Positions 34,311-42,118 of a DNA stretch of 64,000 bases are shown piece after piece; positions within the stretch are counted from its first letter, which is position 1, and the number at the start of each line of letters is the position of its first letter. A program made the translations under genes and the position numbers. The notes beneath the pieces are model-generated. The model worked only from the letters and a program-made list of their open reading frames with translations. It ran no database searches and had not been told where the DNA came from. The DNA is from an uncultured Oscillospiraceae bacterium (GTDB lineage Bacteria; Bacillota; Clostridia; Oscillospirales; Oscillospiraceae). The stretch is taken from assembly GCA_947623745.1 (NCBI GenBank), contig CANQHN010000004.1, positions 62,001-126,000 on the forward strand, read 5' to 3'.

Positions 34311-35942
34311 TCCCTTGTTCTGGGCCTCCACCAGCCGTACGCCGCAGTATATCTGGCGCAGCTTGGGCTTTTCGATCTTGCCGGTGGGGTTGCGGGGCAC
34401 ATTGGCGAAGATGATCTTCCGGGGGCGCTTGTACCGGGGCAGGTCCAGGCAGAACTGGTTGATCTCGTCCTCGGTGCAGTCCATGCCCTCCTTCACCTGG
34501 ATGATGGCCGCGGCGATCTCGCCCAGGCGCTTGTCGGGCAAGCCGATGACCGCCACGTCGTGGATCTTGGGGTAGGCGGCCAGGAAATCCTCGATCTGCA
34601 CGGGGTAGAGGTTCTCGCCGCCGGAGATGATTACGTCCTTCTTCCGGTCCACCAGGAAGATGAAGCCGTCCTCGTCCTGCATGGCCATGTCGCCGGTGTG
34701 GAGCCAGCCGTCCTTGAGCACGGCGGCGGTGGCCTCCGGGTCGTGGTAGTAGCACACCATGACGCCCGGGCCCTTCACGCACAGCTCGCCCACGTCGCCC
34801 TGCTTGACGGGCGTGTCCTGCTCGTCCACGATCTTGCACTTCCAGCCGTAGCCGGGCACGCCGATGGCGCCCACCTTGTGGGTGTTTTCCAGGCCCAGAT
34901 GGACGCAGCCCGGGCCGGTGGACTCGGACAGGCCGTAGTTGGTGTCGTACTTGTGGTGGGGGAAGTAGCTCAGCCAGTGCTTGATAAGGGAGGGGGGCAC
35001 CGGCTGGGCGCCGATGTGCATCAGCCGCCACTGGGACAGCTCATAGTCCTCCAGCTTCACGTCCCCCCGCTCGATGGCGGCCAGAATGTCCTGGGCCCAG
35101 GGCACCAGCAGCCACACGTTGGTGCAGTGCTCCTGGGACACGGCCTCCAGGATGGCCTTGGGGGAGTTGCCCTTGAGCAGGACGGCCCTGCTGCCGGTGT
35201 ACAGCGAGCCGAACCAGTGCATCTTGGCGCCGGTGTGGTACAGGGGCGGGATGCACAGAAAGACGTCGCTGTGGGTGGTCTCGTGGTGGATGGCCTCCAT
35301 CCGGGCCGACTGCATCAGGGCCTGGTGCTTGAGCAGGATGGCCTTGGGGAAGCCGGTGGTGCCAGAGGAGTAGTAGATGGCCGCGTCGTCCTCGTCCTCG
35401 ATGAGGATCTTGGGGGCGGCGGAGGAGCAGTTGGCGGCGGCGGAGATGTAGTCCTCGGCGAAGCTGGGGCAGTGCTCGCCCACAAAGAACAGCTCCTTGT
35501 TCTGGAGCAGCTTGGGGGCGATGGGCTCCACCCGGCCGATGAACTCCGGGCCGAAGAACAGGATGTCCGCGTCGGCCAGATTCACGCAGTAGTCGATTTC
35601 CTTGGTGGTGTAGCGGAAGTTCAGGGGGACGGCCACGGCGCCGGTCTTGAGCACGCCGAAATAGATGGGCAGCCACTCCAGGCAGTTCATCAGCAGGATG
35701 GCCACCTTCTGGCCTCGGCCGATGCCCCGGCTCAAAAGCAGGTTGGCCACCCGGTTGGCCTTCTCGTCAAAGACGGACCAGGTGATCTCCCGGCGGTAGG
35801 GGGCGGCGGAGGTGGGCTGGATGAGCTCGTACTCCTTCCAGGTGACCTGGGGCTTCTCCTGGAGCTCCGGGTTGATCTCTACCAGGCAAATCTCGTCTCC
35901 GTACAGCTTGCTGTTGCGCTCCAGCAGGTCGGTAATGGGCAT
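34308..35942 (-). CDS. AMP-forming acyl-CoA synthetase (class I adenylate-forming)
   Basis: 544-residue cytoplasmic ligase that activates a carboxylic acid with ATP and CoA. Motifs: A3 YYSSGTTGFPKA, A5 NYGLSESTG, A7 WLHTGD and the C-terminal lysine region NPTGKIEKPKL. Substrate could be a medium-chain fatty acid or an aryl acid; the divergent iorAB/paaK operon makes an aromatic acid plausible, by inference. GAAAGGAAG precedes the ATG at 35942. It has its own promoter facing away from the ior operon. No thioesterase or beta-oxidation gene is nearby. Confidence 0.9.
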   Translation of the reverse strand: MPITDLLERNSKLYGDEICLVEINPELQEKPQVTWKEYELIQPTSAAPYRREITWSVFDEKANRVANLLLSRGIGRGQKVAILLMNCLEWLPIYFGVLKTGAVAVPLNFRYTTKEIDYCVNLADADILFFGPEFIGRVEPIAPKLLQNKELFFVGEHCPSFAEDYISAAANCSSAAPKILIEDEDDAAIYYSSGTTGFPKAILLKHQALMQSARMEAIHHETTHSDVFLCIPPLYHTGAKMHWFGSLYTGSRAVLLKGNSPKAILEAVSQEHCTNVWLLVPWAQDILAAIERGDVKLEDYELSQWRLMHIGAQPVPPSLIKHWLSYFPHHKYDTNYGLSESTGPGCVHLGLENTHKVGAIGVPGYGWKCKIVDEQDTPVKQGDVGELCVKGPGVMVCYYHDPEATAAVLKDGWLHTGDMAMQDEDGFIFLVDRKKDVIISGGENLYPVQIEDFLAAYPKIHDVAVIGLPDKRLGEIAAAIIQVKEGMDCTEDEINQFCLDLPRYKRPRKIIFANVPRNPTGKIEKPKLRQIYCGVRLVEAQNKG

Positions 35943-36008
35943 GGGGGATCTTCCTTTCCAAAACAGGGCGGGAGGGCCCGCCGCTTTATTCCTTTTAATC
36001 GCTAAAGT

Positions 36009-36037
36009 AGCATATCGTATTTGACGGGAAAAGTCAA
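36009..36037 (-). promoter_or_regulatory. Promoter of the AMP ligase gene
   Basis: Minus strand TTGACT (36032-36037), 17-bp spacer, TATGCT (36009-36014). Confidence 0.6.
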
Positions 36038-36123
36038 GCCTTGCGGGGGAAATAAATCCGGGAAAGAGCGGAAAAATTCTGCCGGCCCTTCCAAAAATTT
36101 TGCTTCGGTAGGAAAATTTCCTG

Positions 36124-36152
36124 TTTACCTTTACGCTTTAATGTGTTACTAT
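36124..36152 (+). promoter_or_regulatory. Promoter of the yerC-like/ior operon
   Basis: TTTACC (36124-36129), 17-bp spacer, TACTAT (36147-36152). Confidence 0.6.
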
Positions 36153-36211
36153 GGGCTCAGTACAGATCTTCCGCGCCCGCGGACAGGATCTTTGGAAAGG
36201 GGCGGTTCCCA

Positions 36212-36529
36212 GTGGCAAAGAATGACCCCAAGCAGCGCAGCACCGCGCTGTACGAGACCATATTGAAGCTGAAGGACCTGGATGAGTGCTGCCGGTTTTT
36301 CGAGGACCTGTGCACCCCCACCGAGCTGCGCAGCCTGGAGCAGCGCTTCGACGTGGCGGTGTATCTCCAGCAGGGCCTGGTCTACCTGGATATCCTGGAA
36401 AAGACCGGGGCCAGCAGCGCCACCATCAGCCGGGTCCGCCGGTCTATGCTGGACAACGGCGCGGGCGGGGTCATGCGCCAGGTCATCCTGCGCGAGGGCC
36501 TGGGCAGCGCCGCGGAGGAGACAGAGTGA
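36212..36529 (+). CDS. YerC/YecD-type TrpR-related DNA-binding protein
   Basis: 105-residue protein of the YerC/YecD group, which shares the Trp-repressor fold. The helical region LKDLDECCRFFEDLCTPTEL and the DNA-binding helix pair AVYLQQGLVYLDILEKTGASS followed by ATISRVRRSML match the TrpR HTH. Start is GTG at 36212 with GGAAAGGGGC upstream. It heads an operon for indolepyruvate oxidation, so binding tryptophan or another aromatic amino acid is an attractive but unproven idea; whether the ligand pocket is kept cannot be judged here. Confidence 0.85.
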   Translation: MAKNDPKQRSTALYETILKLKDLDECCRFFEDLCTPTELRSLEQRFDVAVYLQQGLVYLDILEKTGASSATISRVRRSMLDNGAGGVMRQVILREGLGSAAEETE

Positions 36530-36565
36530 CCAAACCGGAAGGAAACACGTGAGGAGAATGATAAC

Positions 36566-38311
36566 ATGAAACAGCTGATGCTGGGCAACGCCGCCGTTGC
36601 CCGAGGACTTTATGAGGCCGGGTGCTGCGTGATCTCCAGCTACCCCGGCACTCCGAGCACCGAGATCACCGAGGAGGCCGCCAAGTACGACGAGATCTAC
36701 TGCGAGTGGGCCCCCAACGAGAAAGTGGCGATGGAGGTCGCCTTTGGCGCCAGTCTGGCCGGAAAACGGAGCTTCTGCGGCATGAAGCACGTGGGCCTGA
36801 ACGTGGCGGCCGACCCGCTGTTTACCGTGTCCTACACCGGTGTCAACGCCGGCATGGTCATTGCCGTGGCCGACGACGCGGGGATGCACTCCTCCCAGAA
36901 CGAGCAGGACTCCCGGCACTACGCCCGCTCGGCCAAGATCCCCATGCTGGAGCCCTCCGACTCCGCCGAGGGCCTGGCCTTTGCCAAGCTGGCCTACGAG
37001 CTGTCCGAGCAGTTCGACACCCCGGTGCTGCTGAAGATGTGCACCCGGGTGGCCCACTCCCAGTCCATCGTGGAGACCTCGGACCGGGTGGAGCCCCCCA
37101 TGAAGCCCTATGAGAAGAACATCGCCAAGTACGTCATGATGCCCGGCAACGCCATCCGCCGCCACCCAGTGGTGGAGGAGCGCACCCGGAAGCTGGCGGA
37201 GTGGGCCGAGACGGCGGAGATCAACCGGGTGGAGCCCGGCGAGGACCACAAGATCGGCATCATCACCTCCTCCACCAGCTACCAGTACGTCAAGGAGGTC
37301 TGCGGGGACCGGTTCCCCATCCTCAAGCTGGGCATGGTCTGGCCTCTGCCCGCGAAGAAGATCAAGGAGTTCGCCGCCTCCGTCAGCCTGCTGTGCGTGG
37401 TGGAGGAGCTGGACGGCTTCATTGAGACCTATTGCCGGGAGCTGGGCCTGGCCCTGGTGGGCAAGGACACCTTCCCCCTGGAGGGCGAGCTGAGCCAGAC
37501 CATCGTGGCCGAGAAGCTGGGCCTGCCCCACGACAAGGGCCTGACCCTGGACGAGACGATCCCCGGCCGTCCTCCGGTCATGTGCGCCGGCTGCCCCCAC
37601 CGCGGGCTGTTCTACACCCTGAACAAGAACAAGTGCACCGTTTTGGGCGACATCGGCTGCTACACCTTGGGCGCGGTGGCCCCCCTGTCCGCCATGGACA
37701 TGACCCTGTGCATGGGCGGCTCCGTCAGCGGTGTGCACGGCTTCAACAAGGCCCGGGGCACCGAGAGCGAGCACAGGACCGTGGCCGTTATCGGCGACTC
37801 CACCTTCATGCACTCCGGCATGACCGGCCTTGCCAACATCGCCTACAACCAGTCCAACTCCACCGTCATCATCCTGGACAACTCCATCACCGGCATGACC
37901 GGCCACCAGCAGAACCCCACCACCGGCTACAACATCAAGGGGGAGCCGGCGGGCAAGATCGACCTGGAGGCCCTGTGCCGGGCCATGGGCTTTGAGCGGG
38001 TGCGGGTGGTGGACCCCTACGACCTGAAGGCCTGCGACGCGGCGGTGAAGGAGGAGCTGGCGGCCGACGCCCCCTCCGTCATCATCTCCCGCCGGCCCTG
38101 CGCCCTGCTCAAGTATGTCAAGCACAGCGCCCCCCTGGCGGTGGACCCCGACAAGTGCCGGGGCTGCAAGTCCTGTATGCGCATCGCCTGCCCGGCCATC
38201 TCCATGAGGGACGGCAAGGCCAGGGTGGACGCCACCCAGTGCGTGGGCTGCGGCGTGTGTGAGCAGCTGTGCGCCTTTGGTGCCTTCCACAGCACCGCGA
38301 AGGAGGGTTGA
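36566..38311 (+). CDS. iorA: Indolepyruvate:ferredoxin oxidoreductase alpha subunit
   Basis: 581-residue TPP-dependent subunit oxidising aryl pyruvates (from Trp, Phe, Tyr) to aryl-acetyl-CoA with reduction of ferredoxin. N-terminal pyrimidine-binding domain (SSYPGTPSTEITEEAA), TPP region GDIGCYTLGAVAP and MGGSVSGVHGFNKARG...AVIGDSTFMHSG, and a C-terminal 2[4Fe-4S] ferredoxin domain CRGCKSCMRIACP and CVGCGVCEQLC. ACGTGAGGAGAATGATAAC precedes the ATG. Followed 3 nt later by iorB. Works with paaK and the double-ACT protein downstream in the same operon. Confidence 0.95.
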   Translation: MKQLMLGNAAVARGLYEAGCCVISSYPGTPSTEITEEAAKYDEIYCEWAPNEKVAMEVAFGASLAGKRSFCGMKHVGLNVAADPLFTVSYTGVNAGMVIAVADDAGMHSSQNEQDSRHYARSAKIPMLEPSDSAEGLAFAKLAYELSEQFDTPVLLKMCTRVAHSQSIVETSDRVEPPMKPYEKNIAKYVMMPGNAIRRHPVVEERTRKLAEWAETAEINRVEPGEDHKIGIITSSTSYQYVKEVCGDRFPILKLGMVWPLPAKKIKEFAASVSLLCVVEELDGFIETYCRELGLALVGKDTFPLEGELSQTIVAEKLGLPHDKGLTLDETIPGRPPVMCAGCPHRGLFYTLNKNKCTVLGDIGCYTLGAVAPLSAMDMTLCMGGSVSGVHGFNKARGTESEHRTVAVIGDSTFMHSGMTGLANIAYNQSNSTVIILDNSITGMTGHQQNPTTGYNIKGEPAGKIDLEALCRAMGFERVRVVDPYDLKACDAAVKEELAADAPSVIISRRPCALLKYVKHSAPLAVDPDKCRGCKSCMRIACPAISMRDGKARVDATQCVGCGVCEQLCAFGAFHSTAKEG

Positions 38312-38314
38312 GCC

Positions 38315-38887
38315 ATGGAAACGAAAAATATTATGATCGTGGGCGTGGGCGGCCAGGGCTCCCTGCTGGCCAGTAAGCTGCTGGGCCACCTGCTGATGGA
38401 GCAGGGCTACGACGTGAAGGTGTCCGAGGTCCACGGCATGTCCCAGAGGGGCGGCAGCGTGGTCACCTACGTGCGCTACGGCGACCGGGTGAACTCCCCG
38501 GTCATTGACAAGGGGGAGGCCGATTTCATCGTCTCCTTCGAGCTGCTGGAGGCCGCCCGGTGGCTGAGCTACTTGAAGCCCAACGGCCAGATCGTCACCT
38601 CCACCCAGCAAATCGACCCCATGCCCGTCATCACCGGCGCGGCCAAGTACCCCGAAAATCTGGTGGAGAAGATGAAGGCTACCGGCGCCAAGGTGGACGC
38701 CCTGGACTGCCTGGCCCTAGCCAACCAGGCCGGCAGCAGCAAGGCGGTGAACCTGGTGCTCATGGGCCGGCTGTCCCACTACTTCGGGGTGGACGAGGCC
38801 CACTGGATGTCCGCCATCGAGGCCGTGGTGCCCGCGAAGTTCCTGGAGCTGAACAAAAAGGCCTTCGAGCTGGGCAAAAACGCCTGA
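38315..38887 (+). CDS. iorB: Indolepyruvate:ferredoxin oxidoreductase beta subunit
   Basis: 190-residue gamma/beta-type subunit of the 2-oxoacid:ferredoxin oxidoreductase, completing IorA. Typical signature is IMIVGVGGQGSLLASKLLG near the N-terminus and EVHGMSQRGGSVVTYVRYG (about residues 42-60). Length is normal. AAGGAGGGTTGAGCC precedes the ATG, the SD lying inside the end of iorA. About 85 nt of spacer with an inverted repeat CCGGTT/AACCGG separates it from paaK; it has an A-run after the stem but is not a clear terminator. Confidence 0.95.
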   Translation: METKNIMIVGVGGQGSLLASKLLGHLLMEQGYDVKVSEVHGMSQRGGSVVTYVRYGDRVNSPVIDKGEADFIVSFELLEAARWLSYLKPNGQIVTSTQQIDPMPVITGAAKYPENLVEKMKATGAKVDALDCLALANQAGSSKAVNLVLMGRLSHYFGVDEAHWMSAIEAVVPAKFLELNKKAFELGKNA

Positions 38888-38972
38888 GGCGGGCCGGATC
38901 CGTCATGTACTTAACCGGTTAGGGAACCGGATCAAAAAAGACGAGAAAAACGATAGAAAGGACTGATCTCCC

Positions 38973-40274
38973 ATGGAAAGATACTACCAGCCCGAGATCG
39001 AGACCGCGTCCCGGGAGCAGATCAAGGCCTGGCAGGACGAGCGCCTGGTCAAGCAGGTCAGGCACGTCTGGGACAACGTGCCCTACTACCGCAAAAAAAT
39101 GGAGGAGAAGGGCGTCACCCCTGACGACATCAAGTCCACCGAGGACCTGCCCAAGCTGCCCTTCCTGTCCAAGGCCGACCTGCGGGACGCCTACCCCTAC
39201 GGCCTGCTGGCCGTGCCCCTGAAGGACTGCGTGCGCATCCAGTCCACCTCCGGTACCACCGGCAAGCGGGTGGTGGCCTTCTATACCCAGCACGACATCG
39301 ACCTTTGGGACGACTGCTGCGCCCGGGCCATCGTGGCCGCCGGCGGCACCAACGAGGACGTGTGCCAGGTGTCCTACGGCTACGGCCTGTTCACCGGCGG
39401 CCCCGGCCTCAACGGCGGCTCCCACAAGGTGGGCTGCCTGACCATCCCCACCTCCTCCGGCAACACCGAGCGGCAGATCATGTTCATCAAGGACCTGAGC
39501 GCCACCATCCTGTGCTGCACCCCCTCCTACGCCGCCTACATCGGCGAGACCATGAAGGAGATGGGCATGACCCCCGAGCAGATCCCCCTGAAGGCGGGCA
39601 TCTTCGGGGCCGAGGCCTGGAGCGAGGAGATGCGCCAGGACATCCAGAACACCCTGGGCATCAAGGCCTACGACATCTACGGCCTCACCGAGTTGTCCGG
39701 CCCCGGCGTGTCCTTCGAGTGCTCCGCCCAGACCGGGATGCACATCAACGAGGACCACTTCATCGCCGAGATCATCGACCCCGACACCGGCGAGGTCCTC
39801 CCCGAGGGCTGCCAGGGCGAGCTGGTGTTCACCTCCATCACCAAGCAGGCGTTCCCCCTGCTGCGCTACCGCACCCGGGACATCTGCGTGCTCACCCGGG
39901 AGCCCTGCCCCTGCGGCCGCACCCACGTGAAGATGACCAAGCCCCGCGGCCGCAGCGACGATATGCTCATCATCCGCGGCGTGAACGTGTTCCCGTCCCA
40001 GATCGAGACGGTGCTGCTCAACCACGGCTACCCCGCCAACTACCAGATCATTGTGGACCGGGTCAACCACACCGACACCCTGGATGTCCACGTGGAGATG
40101 ACCCCCGAGATGTTCACCGACAACATGGGCGAGATCACCCGGCGCCAGAAGGAGCTGGTGGACGGCCTGCGCTCCATGCTGGGCCTGACCGCCAAGGTCA
40201 CCCTGGTGGCCCCCAAGTCCATCGTCCGCAGCGAGGGCAAGGCGGTGCGCGTCATCGACAAGAGAAAGATTTGA
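38973..40274 (+). CDS. paaK: Phenylacetate-CoA ligase
   Basis: 433-residue adenylate-forming enzyme linking phenylacetate or another aryl acid with CoA (ATP to AMP). Motifs are QSTSGTTGKRVVAFYTQ (ATP-binding), the conserved WSEEMRQ...GLTELSGPGVS region and LLRYRTRDI...RSDDMLIIRGVNVFPSQIE at the start of the C-terminal domain, typical of PaaK. In this operon it could regenerate aryl-CoA or, in reverse, recover energy from IorAB products; direction cannot be read from sequence. GATAGAAAGGACTGATCTCCC precedes the ATG. Followed by the double-ACT gene after 22 nt. Confidence 0.93.
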   Translation: MERYYQPEIETASREQIKAWQDERLVKQVRHVWDNVPYYRKKMEEKGVTPDDIKSTEDLPKLPFLSKADLRDAYPYGLLAVPLKDCVRIQSTSGTTGKRVVAFYTQHDIDLWDDCCARAIVAAGGTNEDVCQVSYGYGLFTGGPGLNGGSHKVGCLTIPTSSGNTERQIMFIKDLSATILCCTPSYAAYIGETMKEMGMTPEQIPLKAGIFGAEAWSEEMRQDIQNTLGIKAYDIYGLTELSGPGVSFECSAQTGMHINEDHFIAEIIDPDTGEVLPEGCQGELVFTSITKQAFPLLRYRTRDICVLTREPCPCGRTHVKMTKPRGRSDDMLIIRGVNVFPSQIETVLLNHGYPANYQIIVDRVNHTDTLDVHVEMTPEMFTDNMGEITRRQKELVDGLRSMLGLTAKVTLVAPKSIVRSEGKAVRVIDKRKI

Positions 40275-40296
40275 GCTTTGATAAGGAGGGACTGAT

Positions 40297-40731
40297 ATGA
40301 GCATCAAACAGATCTCCGTTTTCCTGGAGAACAAACCCGGCGCTCTGTACGCCATGACCGGCGTGCTGGCCCAGAACAAGATCGACATGCGGGCCCTCTC
40401 TCTGGCCGAGACCAGCGACTTCGGCATCGCCCGCATGATCGTGGACGACGTCTACAAGACCACCACCGTCCTGCGGGACGCGGGGTATATCCACTCCCTC
40501 ACCCCCGTGCTGGGTGTGGCCATCCCCGACGTGCCCGGCGGCCTGAACAAGGTGCTCCAGGTGCTCACCGACGCCAAGGTGAACGTGGAGTATATGTACG
40601 CCTTCCTGGGCGGCGAGACGGGCGGGAAGGCCTACATGATCTTCCGGGTGGCGGACAACAACAAGGCCGCCAACGCCCTGGAGTACCGGGGCATCAAGCT
40701 GGTGGAGCCCGAGGACATCCAGCGCCTGTAA
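40297..40731 (+). CDS. Double ACT-domain protein
   Basis: 144-residue protein made of two ACT domains (about 4-68 and 70-140: ISVFLENKPGALYAMTGVLAQ; LGVAIPDVPGGLNKVLQVL). ACT domains bind amino acids and often regulate enzymes allosterically; stand-alone tandem ACT proteins accompany paaK and iorAB in many anaerobes. A role sensing an aromatic amino acid for this operon is inferred. AAGGAGGGACTGAT precedes the ATG. Last gene before the terminator. Confidence 0.92.
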   Translation: MSIKQISVFLENKPGALYAMTGVLAQNKIDMRALSLAETSDFGIARMIVDDVYKTTTVLRDAGYIHSLTPVLGVAIPDVPGGLNKVLQVLTDAKVNVEYMYAFLGGETGGKAYMIFRVADNNKAANALEYRGIKLVEPEDIQRL

Positions 40732-40742
40732 GAGAAAGCAAG

Positions 40743-40778
40743 AAAATCGGAGGGACCGAAAGGCCCCTCCGATTTTTG
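40743..40778 (+). terminator. Terminator of the ior operon
   Basis: AAAATCGGAGGG/CCCTCCGATTTT around ACCGAAAGG, followed by TGTTTTTG. Confidence 0.9.
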
Positions 40779-40852
40779 TTTTTGTCAGGGCTGGACATAC
40801 CCGCCCCCTTTGCCGCATATCATGGAGCAGCAAACGATAGGGGTGTTGTACC

Positions 40853-41515
40853 ATGCAGACAAATTGGAATGAAAACCGGATCACCCTCCACGGCCGGGCG
40901 GAGGCGGCGCCGGAGGCGTCCCACGTGAACCACGGGGAGACCTATTACAGGTTCCCTCTGGTATCCTGCCGGCTGTCGGGGGCGGAGGACCAGCTGAACA
41001 TCATCGTGCCGGAGCGGCTGCTGCTCTCCTGTCCCGTCGGGGCGGGGGACGAGGTGAGCGTCTGGGGCGAGGTGCGCTCCTTCAACAACAAGAGCGGCGT
41101 GGGCAGCCGCCTGGTCATCACCGTGCTCGCCCGGGAGCTGCGCCGGGAGCAGGCGGAGGACGAGAACACCCTCCGCCTCACCGGCACCCTGTGCAAAAAG
41201 CCCGTCTACCGCCGCACCCCACTGGGCCGGGACATCTGCGACATGATGCTGGCCGTCAACCGGCGCTACGGCCGCACGGACTACCTGCCCTGCATCGCCT
41301 GGGGCACCCTGGCCCGGCGCTGCGGCGAGCTGGAGGTGGGGGACGCGCTGGGGCTGGACGGGCGGCTCCAGAGCAGGATCTACACCAAGCGTCTCCAGGA
41401 GGAGAGCCAGCAGCGCACCGCCTTTGAGATCTCGGTGATGACCATGGAGGTCCTGCCCGCGCCGGACCGGGCCTCCGGGGAGGGACTGGAGGGCCTGGAG
41501 CTGGCAGAAAAATGA
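40853..41515 (+). CDS. SSB-like protein with two OB-type domains
   Basis: 220-residue protein related to single-stranded DNA-binding proteins. The second half (about 105-205) is a classical SSB fold: NTLRLTGTLCKKPVYRRTPLGRDICDMMLAVNR then TDYLPCIAWGTLARRC and GLDGRLQSRIY. The first half (about 8-100) repeats the pattern more loosely (NRITLHGRAEAAPEAS; DEVSVWGEVRSFNNKSG), so the gene looks like a tandem OB-fold. It lacks the acidic DDDIPF-type tail of housekeeping SSB. GGGTGTTGTACC precedes the ATG, a weak SD. Likely an auxiliary SSB/PriB-like protein. Confidence 0.82.
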   Translation: MQTNWNENRITLHGRAEAAPEASHVNHGETYYRFPLVSCRLSGAEDQLNIIVPERLLLSCPVGAGDEVSVWGEVRSFNNKSGVGSRLVITVLARELRREQAEDENTLRLTGTLCKKPVYRRTPLGRDICDMMLAVNRRYGRTDYLPCIAWGTLARRCGELEVGDALGLDGRLQSRIYTKRLQEESQQRTAFEISVMTMEVLPAPDRASGEGLEGLELAEK

Positions 41516-41518
41516 AAA

Positions 41519-41548
41519 ACAGGCGCCTTCCCAATGGGAAGGCGCCTC
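41519..41548 (+). terminator. Terminator-like hairpin after SSB-like gene
   Basis: AGGCGCCTTCCC/GGGAAGGCGCCT with 3-nt loop; no T-run. The family B repeat follows at once. Confidence 0.6.
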
Positions 41549-41551
41549 AGC

Positions 41552-41642
41552 TTGTCGAAAAAGCCTCGCAGAGTTCGCGCCCCAGGCGCGAACCTGATTT
41601 AATCTATTTTTTCCGGCGGCGTGTACGTCGGAAAAAATACAT
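41552..41642. repeat. Palindromic repeat, family B copy 2
   Basis: About 90 bp matching 4885-4978: AGCCTCGCAGAGTTCGCGCC, TCGCGCC/GGCGCGA hairpin, and stem TTTTTTCC/GGAAAAAA around GGCGTGTACGTC. Directly abuts the stop codon of the LMW phosphatase gene on the minus strand. Confidence 0.8.
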
Positions 41643-42095
41643 TCAGGTGAGCTGTTCCAGGAGGCCCTGGCACCCGGCGAGCACATCCCGCCAGGTGGCC
41701 TCAAAATCCCCGGTGTACCAGGGGTCGGCCACGCTCTGGCCGGGCCGGCCGGCGAAGTCCAACATCAGTCGCAGCTTGCCGTCCGGGTCGCCCCCACAGA
41801 TCCGGGCCATGTTCCGCAGGTTGGCCCCGTCCATGCCGATGAGCAGGTCGAAGCGCTGGTAGTCCCGGCGGGTGAGCTGGCGGGCGGTCTTGCCGGCGCA
41901 GCCGATGCCGTGCTCAGCCAGTTTCCGCCGGGCCGGGGGATAGACCGGGTTGCCGATCTCCTCTGTGCTGGTGGCGGCGGACTCGATATAGAACTGGGCC
42001 TCCAGTCCGGCCTTTTTCACCAGGTCCTTCATGACGAACTCGGCCATAGGGCTGCGGCAGATGTTGCCGTGGCACACAAAAAGGAGCTTTGTCAT
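41643..42095 (-). CDS. Low-molecular-weight protein-tyrosine-phosphatase
   Basis: 150-residue cytoplasmic phosphatase of the LMW-PTP (arsenate-reductase-like fold) family. The P-loop C8-HGNIC-R14-S is in LLFVCHGNICRSPMAE, and the general-acid loop is VADPWYTGDF (about residues 121-130). Members dephosphorylate tyrosine (and arginine) residues, for example on surface-polysaccharide kinases; no kinase gene is adjacent. The minus-strand leader GCGGGAGATGGGGACAG before the ATG gives a moderate SD. It lies 23 nt after the long transglutaminase/SLH gene in the same direction. Confidence 0.95.
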   Translation of the reverse strand: MTKLLFVCHGNICRSPMAEFVMKDLVKKAGLEAQFYIESAATSTEEIGNPVYPPARRKLAEHGIGCAGKTARQLTRRDYQRFDLLIGMDGANLRNMARICGGDPDGKLRLMLDFAGRPGQSVADPWYTGDFEATWRDVLAGCQGLLEQLT

Positions 42096-42118
42096 ACTGC
42101 TGTCCCCATCTCCCGCGG

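Noticed and set aside
35943-36211. Regulatory RNA (T-box or trp leader) before the yerC-ior operon
   Set aside because: The transcript leader is only about 55 nt; no specifier loop or antiterminator is present. The interval is explained by two divergent promoters.
38888-38972. Terminator between iorB and paaK
   Set aside because: The CCGGTT/AACCGG stem is short and followed by A's, not T's; gene functions and spacing favour one operon.
41519-41642. CRISPR or insertion-sequence remnant
   Set aside because: No regular repeat-spacer pattern and no transposase fragment; the palindromes fit a REP-type element instead.
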